This document shows, piece after piece, positions 57,758 to 64,000 of a DNA stretch of 64,000 nucleotides (its first letter is position 1; every line of letters begins with the position of its first letter). Location: assembly GCF_945859685.1 (NCBI RefSeq), contig NC_079149.1:69210991-69274990 (forward strand), given 5' to 3'. Under the pieces are notes generated by a model. It saw only the letters and a program-made list of their open reading frames with translations, searched no databases and was not told the DNA's origin. Origin of the DNA: Eupeodes corollae (lineage: Eukaryota; Arthropoda; Insecta; Diptera; Syrphidae). The translations under genes were made by a program, and so were the position numbers.

Positions 57758-60150
57758 AGCGCGGCCAAAGAACGACGAATGAATTACAAAATGTGAGTTC
57801 ATATTCGTTCCAAGCCATATTTCCACACAAATTCTTAACAAAACGGTAGCAATATAGTTTCTATTTGATTTATGATTCATACTTTTACTTTTCAATATCA
57901 TATATTAATAAATTTAAGAAAACAAATTTATTTGTCACGAAAAAAATTGTAGTTGATACGAACTGTCAAACTTTATACGCGTTCCACATTATCCACACTC
58001 GCAACGAATAAAATAATCGCGCGTACTTAACCTAAAAAATCATTCTTGTTTTGGCTTCGGTGGTGAATGGTGTTCGTCTGTGGTTCCTTGAAAAAATATT
58101 GATAAAAAGGTAAAGAAAATTTGATTGATAATAATATTCAAATGAGTATCATTCAATTTTCCGATTTGCATTATACGGATGCACATGAAATCATTTTCTT
58201 GTTTCGTTATTTATAATAATACTTTTTTCTTAAACAAATATAGCTTTGACCCCATTTTTTCAATCGTTTGTTTTCAAAACAAAACACAATATGTAAAAGA
58301 AATGTCAAAATCGAAGATACTCGTTCATTCGATGGTCGTGCCTAAGCAAGACAAAGCAGATTTCGATTTCCTTCAAGAAACACCATCCCAATTTGGGATC
58401 AAAATCTCTCTTCAAAAGGATAGTTGAAGCATGGAGTAGACTGGGGTCAAAGAACTGTTCAAACGCTGAAACGCAAAAGTAAGGCCGCGACGATCTGCGT
58501 TACAGCATATATTATATTACATTGAGAACACAAACACTGGTTTGAACACTGTAGATATAGAAACAATATGTACATATTTATGAATTACATACAAAATTTG
58601 ACATTTAAATGTTGATATTATCAGGTTGTTAACTTTTAGGGGTTCTTATTTTTCATTCATAGTTAATGTCATACGAAACATGAGGAATTTTATTGTCTCT
58701 CATTATTACAAGTACAAAGTGTGCACTTTGAAAACTTAAATATATTGTAGCAATATATCTGTTTACATCTGTCCATTCATATATTATACTTATTGTACTT
58801 AAAGTCTATGTTTCCAACTTTTTCAAATAACAATAATAATTCTTTATGACATTGATATATCTCAAATTCCAAAAAAAAAAATGCCAAAAGGCCATTATTA
58901 AAGGGTGGGTTGTCGGCTGCTGTATCCATAAATTTGGCGCCATCAAAAAATCTTTACACATAATGAACAACAATAAGGAAAATCAAATACAAGTTCACTA
59001 ATCTTTTTTGTCCCTTAGATTTTTTTAAGGCTGTGACGTGTGGGGAGCGGGAGAACTAGCAACAAAACAGTCTAATAAAAGGATGACTAAAGTAAACGAT
59101 TTTTCTCTATGTTTGTAGGTATTTTAAGTATATTTGAAAGACACTCTACTGTCTACTGATATGTTCCAAGTATTAAACTATACACGGAGATTGATAGTGC
59201 AAAAACATAATTACATATTATATTCTTGTTTCTGACCGTTGCTTGTAACCACAAACTCTTATATTAACTTGTTGAACTATGAGATTTAGACTGCGTTTAA
59301 AAGGCGTATTTACCTTTTTTAACTCATTCAACATTTTTTAAGGAAAAATATCAAAAATAAAATACCTTACTGCTTTTATAATGAACTCCGCCAAGGTATG
59401 CAATCGAACTTGGAATCTGACTCCTTCATATCCATATGTATACTACATTCATATAAGGAATAACGACTTTTTCAAATTAAAATTAATTGTGTACTTAAGT
59501 GAATAGTTTATAGATAGGTAGGTATTTCAAAAATAAATTTAACTGGCGGCGGCCGCAACGGCAACGACAATAGTGGAGGAAGGACGGCTGTGGTCCCGTC
59601 CCGTCGTCGCGTCGCCCACATTTGATTCCTTCAGCAAACTACTTCCGACTACAACAACTACAAGTATATAAAAAAGGACTCGGGTAAATACAAATTCCAA
59701 TGACACGTATCACATTTTACACTTTGCTCATATTGTGGGTGCTTAACATTTTTATAGTGTTCGTATTAGGGACGTGAAATACTGCATTCCATTTTTAATA
59801 GGAAGCATGTAGCTGAAACAATTACTCTTTTGCCACGACAACTATTTATTTGTAATTTTTTTTTTCTGAATACCTACAGAGTAATTAATTTATCCTGCTT
59901 ACAACCTAGTTAGGACAATATTACTCCAAGTTTCTATCCATTTCAGCATGTAAACCAACTAAGCAGCACTAATTAAGGGCACCTTAAGAAATATCCTTTA
60001 GCGTTGTAGTAGTTCACGTTTTAGTAATGAACCAGAGTGGATTATAGTGAACAGTTTTAAAGTTTAATTTTATTATAAAAAAATGTTGTACTATTATGAA
60101 TATACATAAATATGGAATATCACAAGAATTTGTTTTACTGAACTCGAAAT
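57758..60150. other. Non-coding with one CG-rich patch
   Basis: No exon could be proven. 59550-59620 is strikingly CG-rich (GGCGGCGGCCGCAACGGCAA, GTCCCGTCCCGTCGTCGCG) and is followed by TATATAAAAAAGG near 59664; this might be a promoter on the plus strand, without a recognised gene attached. Confidence 0.35.
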
Positions 60151-60329
60151 TGACGTCACCATAAAGAGAGCGCATGTACGTTATTCTCCTTCACGCGATG
60201 ACGTCGTTATATGGTAGGTTTTCTATTTATATTCGTCGTTCTTTTGAATTAAAGAGAGCTCAATTGCTCATCATTAGTTAAGGGTAGGGATAGGATATAG
60301 GAATAGGATAGGAGTGACGTGTGACGTCA
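60151..60329. promoter_or_regulatory. Cluster of TGACGTCA (CRE-type) sites
   Basis: TGACGTCA at 60151-60158 and 60322-60329, TGACGTCG at 60199-60206 and TGACGTG at 60315-60321, all within 180 bp, with a GGATAGGATATAGGAATAGG tract between. CREB/ATF-class factors recognise this octamer. No adjacent gene is identified; the kinase promoter could be nearby. Confidence 0.45.
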
Positions 60330-61079
60330 TCATATTATTTTTTTTATTATTTCAAATACTCACGTGTTTCAAGCTACTAAATTCTTTAAAGAATTTTATG
60401 GTTTTATGACCTTACGAGTTGCATATGGATGGATAGGTTTGAATTTTTTTTTTATAATATTTGTTAACAAAGGTACAACATACTTATAGTACCTACCTGC
60501 TTGGTTTGTCCTTTTTTTTTAAATAACCTTAAAAACTTAAGAATGGAAAATTACTCTTTAGTTAAAGAAAATTTAATTTATAAGATTTCAAAATTATTAA
60601 ATCTCGAAATTGAGGCAACTTTTTTTGTAAGGCAAAATGATGTCATTAGTCCAAGTCAAAACAGTGCTCTTATTCATTCAAAAAATAGTATTTTAGAAAA
60701 CAACATATTACAAATTAGTTATTTTACGTACATATATCTGTGGATTATCGTTTTCCAGAAGTTAAAAGACTTTGATAAATCATAAGAGGCTGTTTTCTCG
60801 TAATGAGTTCTTCAAGATCTGCCTGATAGACATTGAAGCGATTGAAATTATTAATACCATTATTTGGAAATACAGGTCCTTCTCTATCTTTTATAATTAT
60901 TATTGTTTTATTAATTATTATATTATATATATTACACGTTGTTTTGGCATATAAACAATTTCTAGAATATTTTGCTAGAAATAAATTACTTATTGTAAAT
61001 ATGTAAGGATGTGGTATATAAGTGGGAGGGATGTAGAACACTGTAAACGATGACAAAATATTGAAATAACAAATCACCA
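60330..61079. other. AT-rich, nothing recognised
   Basis: Two long overlapping frames on opposite strands (60501-60785 plus; 60745-61080 minus) have no recognisable domains. Confidence 0.4.
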
Positions 61080-62340
61080 AACAAATGTTTGTTAATTTAT
61101 TAAAATGAATGCTTTAAAATTATAAACATATCATTAAATATGACAATAATACAAAAAAACAATATCAATTCCTTGATGGAACAGAGTGTACAATATAGTT
61201 TGTAATCCCATCTTTCCCCAATACAAACAAATTGGATGGTTTGCTCACTCGAGAGCACGCCAGGTATAGTTGTGCCTGTGAAAAAAAATGAAGTGCTCAA
61301 ATCTTAGCCTAAGACAGAAATCGTATGGCCTTAGACTTATTGATATTCACTGCAAATGCCAATCTATTTGGAAATTGAAGGCTTTTAAATTGAATTGGCA
61401 CATCTGTGGGTCTCCTGGTAACAAATGTTGTATCTTGAGATTTGATTCGTTGACATCCACAGTTTTTGCCGCTAAAATTGCTATTTCTGCCAGCCACTCA
61501 TGATTTGAATATAGTCTGTGTACATCGGGGAATATCTGGTCAATGAGAGCAACTTGTGAATCAATAATCGTGCAGAAATGGACTCGTAATTTTATGCATC
61601 CAGTTTCATCTGTAGTAACTATTCCGTCGCCTATATCTAACAATTGTTTTAAGAATGTTTCAGCGGATGGATCTTGAAGCATTTGAACACGCATATTTAC
61701 TTTCAGTTGTACTTTTTCAACATTACGCAACAGTGTCGATGATTTTAAACACGCGTTGATCTTATCAGCCAGCGTACGTAGAACGCGGAATAACGGTAAG
61801 TGTTTGTCTGAAATCATCTGAAACGAGTAACAGCGTGCCGCCAAATAGTTTGTCGTTGTTTTTTATATTATTCACGCACCTTGTCCTGTCGATACTGCGA
61901 GCATGATGTAGTCAAACGGTTCTTCGTATATACAGTATTGTATTATAGTTCACGATTAAATTCATTATCTATTAAATAAGATGCATTGCGATTTGGTGAA
62001 ATGACTGAGTGACAATGGTAATGCAAAGATCCTCAATAGCAATCAATGCTTCATTGTACATAGCGTCACTGATTACTATCGTTAGATCATTGCACCGTGT
62101 ACGATGTTGATGCAATTAAACCATAGCACTTAGGAATATAAAAAATAGATAAAAACCTATTCTCGACCTACCGCATGTATGTGCAAAATTTTATTGAAAT
62201 TGCTTAAGCCGTTTCGGAGGAGTATGGCAACTAACACTGTGACAGGAAAATTATACATATTAGATTGTAATGATGGTAGCCTTTCGGACATATGTCCTCT
62301 AAGATAATTAATTTCCTCTAATCCTTTTTTCATTAGCAAA
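61080..62340 (-). mobile_element. Helitron helicase remnant (second Helitron)
   Basis: Minus strand. A Pif1-type helicase of Helitrons: MYNEALIAIEDLCITIV (near 62010-62060), then after a deletion and frame change DKINACLKSSTLLRNVEKVQ (near 61705-61765), VNMRVQMLQDPSAETFLKQL, LDIGDGIVTTDETGCIKLRV, DQIFPDVHRLY, WLAEIAILAAKTVDVNESN (near 61440-61500), then RPTDVPIQFKSLQFPNRLAF then AVNINKS (near 61335-61410). This fits the C-terminal half of the helicase, with the VNINKSQGQ motif broken. Further left the blocks FSHGQLYVACSRV are only faint. The 5' side (62160-62340) has CTCCGAAACGGCTTAAGC and AATTTTGCACATACATGC, usual in arthropod Helitrons. A CTAG end was not located. Confidence 0.8.
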
Positions 62341-63010
62341 TTAAAAAAAAAAAACGGATTAATTTACTCTAGACCCAGCATGGTGTTATCGCTGATTTTT
62401 CGCAGTGCTTGAAATTTTGGAAGTGTCTCCGAATTCATACATATTTCCGTGTCCAGTGAATCTTTTAACATATCCCTCTTAAACCCATCTTATTCTTTCA
62501 TTGTTTTGATTATTAATCATTTTGAATTTCCATTTGTTTTACTTAGGCCATTTAAGTTACACAACACCTAAAGATGACGCTAGCATAGTGTTCACCTTGA
62601 GCCGATGCAGGAGATAGTTTTAAATCTTGAATCCAACAACGTCTCAACTTTGAGGAATCAAATAGTTCACTGAAATCATATTAAGGCATTAATTGCAAAT
62701 GAAATGATATTTAGTCATTCATGAATCTTACAAACGATTTCATCCAGAGCTGTCGGTACGATATCTGAAGTTACAGAACCAGATCTTAAACTCTTCTGCT
62801 TGAATTGAATTAAATTGCTTCTATTCAATCCGAAGAAGGTCTTGAAATTAATAATATTATTATAAGCTTTTATTGCCTCTGTTTGTTGATTACATTTATT
62901 GGTATTTACAATTAAATTATCTGTATGTAAAAAAAAACAGTATGTTAAAATTAAGAAAAAATACAATATTAAAATTATGCAATTATTAATCTAACATTTT
63001 GTATATTGAG
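62341..63010 (-). other. Non-coding; possible hAT-like scrap
   Basis: Minus-strand pieces read AIKAYNNIINFKTFFGLNRS (near 62820-62880) and VETLLDSRFKTISC (near 62620-62660); LD.RFK is a motif of some hAT transposases. The rest is unreadable, so the class is a guess. Confidence 0.2.
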
Positions 63011-64000
63011 TTTAAAAATAAAACAGTTAGGTAAAATGTTAATAATTTTGTTTATTTTTAATTCGTTAAATACTAACGTTAACAAATTTTAATATGTATT
63101 TAAAATCTAAAAACAAACTAGACTGTTTATTAATTTGAAATTTATACTTTTTATATTATCATTTGGTGAATTAATGCAAGAGTGAAATTTATTATAGATT
63201 TCAATTAATTGATTTAAGAGGCTATGTACACCATAGTTTGATTTGCTAAAATTAGTATTCAATGGTTTCTGGAGTCTTATACTTGAACGACTAAAACTAA
63301 AGTTTAAACTACCAAGAACTAATGTTGATGAAATTTGTCCCTTTATTATTCCAACGATAAAACAAAACTGCAAGTACATCCTATGATTTGTCAAAGAAGG
63401 AAGATTTATCAGAGAAAGTCTTTCTGAATAAGGCGGTAATTCGCAGACAAAAACGAAAAAACCTTTTCTGAATGGCTTCGAGTCTTGTGACGTGCACGGC
63501 GGCGTAGTAAGGTGACCATACTGTACAAGCATATTTCAGGACTGGTCTCACAAATGAAACAAAAAGTAGTTTTAAAACATATGGATCACGAAAATCACAG
63601 CCAAATCTCTTAATAAAACCTAGAACTCTATTTGCTTTTTTAACTATGGAGTTAATATGTTTATGATCTAAGACAACACCCCAGTCAGAAAATACATAAA
63701 CTCTACTTAAAGGACAAGAATCAAACATTTAACTAAAAACGATTGGAACTTCCTTGCGTGTAGAACTCATGGTTTTACATTTGTCAACGTTTAAAACAAG
63801 ATGATTATTATTGCACCATTCCCTGAATAATATTAAACCTTCTTGCAAGAGAAGACAGTCAGATGTAGAGTTAATGTTTTTACAAATTTAAATGTCATCA
63901 GCGTATATAAGGACAGATGAATTTTATATGTTCTAAACCAAGTCATTTATGAATAAAATAAAAAGAATAGGACCAAGGTGACTACCCTGGGGAACACCAG
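63011..64000 (-). mobile_element. LINE reverse transcriptase, running off the right edge
   Basis: Minus strand, continuing beyond 64000. From the edge: VPQGSHLGPILFILFINDL (near 63945-64000), the catalytic box LIYADDI (near 63905-63920), LLLQEGLILFREWCNNNHLV then LNVDKCKTMSSTRK (near 63760-63845), VVLDHKHINSIVKKANRVLG and FIKRFGCDFRDPYVLKLLFV then SFVRPVLKYACTVWSPYYA (63500-63670), LEAIQKRFFRFCLR, and SLINLPSLTNHRMYLQFCFI (near 63350-63415). This is the C-terminal part of the RT of a jockey/CR1-type non-LTR element. A stop at the FSDWG region and frameshifts near 63480 and 63420 make the copy non-functional as seen. Confidence 0.85.

Noticed and set aside
60501..61080. Two overlapping ORFs of 94 and 111 codons on opposite strands
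   Set aside because: No domain, low-complexity codon use; probably chance in AT-rich DNA, although a short minus-strand stretch near 60750-60830 reads somewhat protein-like.
61288..61503. Plus-strand ORF with several cysteines
   Set aside because: Antisense to the second Helitron helicase remnant.
1..64000. CRISPR arrays, rRNA or bacterial operon features
   Set aside because: None seen; the introns, SINE/LINE content and base composition are those of an insect nuclear genome.

Overview
The window looks like AT-rich, repeat-laden DNA from a higher fly (Diptera, Brachycera). Reasons: very short introns (55-68 bp) in the one complete gene, a TATA plus TCAGT-type initiator promoter, and a mixture of I/LOA-like and RTE-like LINEs, a tRNA-derived SINE, Tc1/mariner, hAT, pogo, Harbinger, Transib and Helitron remnants. 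The species cannot be fixed from sequence alone. No bacterial genes, CRISPR, rRNA or bona fide tRNA genes were seen.

Host genes. (1) Two coding exons on the minus strand (10556-10627 with the start codon, and 2428-2504) join in frame to give the N-terminus of a type I diacylglycerol kinase; the gene continues off the left edge, and an acceptor just upstream of the start codon means its 5' UTR exon(s) and promoter lie further right. (2) A complete five-exon type-B carboxylesterase (34394-36336, plus strand) with signal peptide, full Ser/Glu/His triad, TATA box, initiator and poly(A) signal. If the kinase's 5' exon lies to the right of it, the esterase sits inside the kinase's first intron in opposite orientation. 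No other intact host gene is convincing; a few short open stretches read like protein but are not recognised.

Mobile DNA, left to right. 0.6 kb mariner-like fragment; 3.4-6.1 kb two LINE fragments tail to tail; 7.66-9.54 kb a SINE head fused to a LOA-like LINE fragment that ends in the SINE's own tail; 11.4 kb Harbinger-like remnant; 16.0 kb mariner-like fragment; 16.3-17.3 kb hAT remnant; 17.7-19.77 kb Helitron with helicase and CTAG end; 21709-23705 non-autonomous hAT with perfect 8-bp duplication, carrying a SINE with a 12-bp duplication; 26637-29068 a Transib-like (RAG1-related) element with CACAGTG heptamer ends; 37.69-39.56 kb a LINE split by a palindrome-ended repeat; 39.84-41.5 kb RTE-like LINE; 43.1-44.4 kb hAT; 45189-45445 Tc1-type MITE; 54-57.5 kb pogo/jerky-type transposon; 61.1-62.1 kb second Helitron; 63.0-64.0 kb LINE running off the right edge. 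All transposon genes are broken.

A recurring unnamed repeat (seven copies) ends in a 20-bp palindrome related to TAACTTCCTATGGGAAGTTA, and its longer copies hold internal tandem units; it and the Transib-like element are the most interesting unexplained structures. A cluster of TGACGTCA sites at 60.15-60.33 kb is the best distal regulatory candidate.
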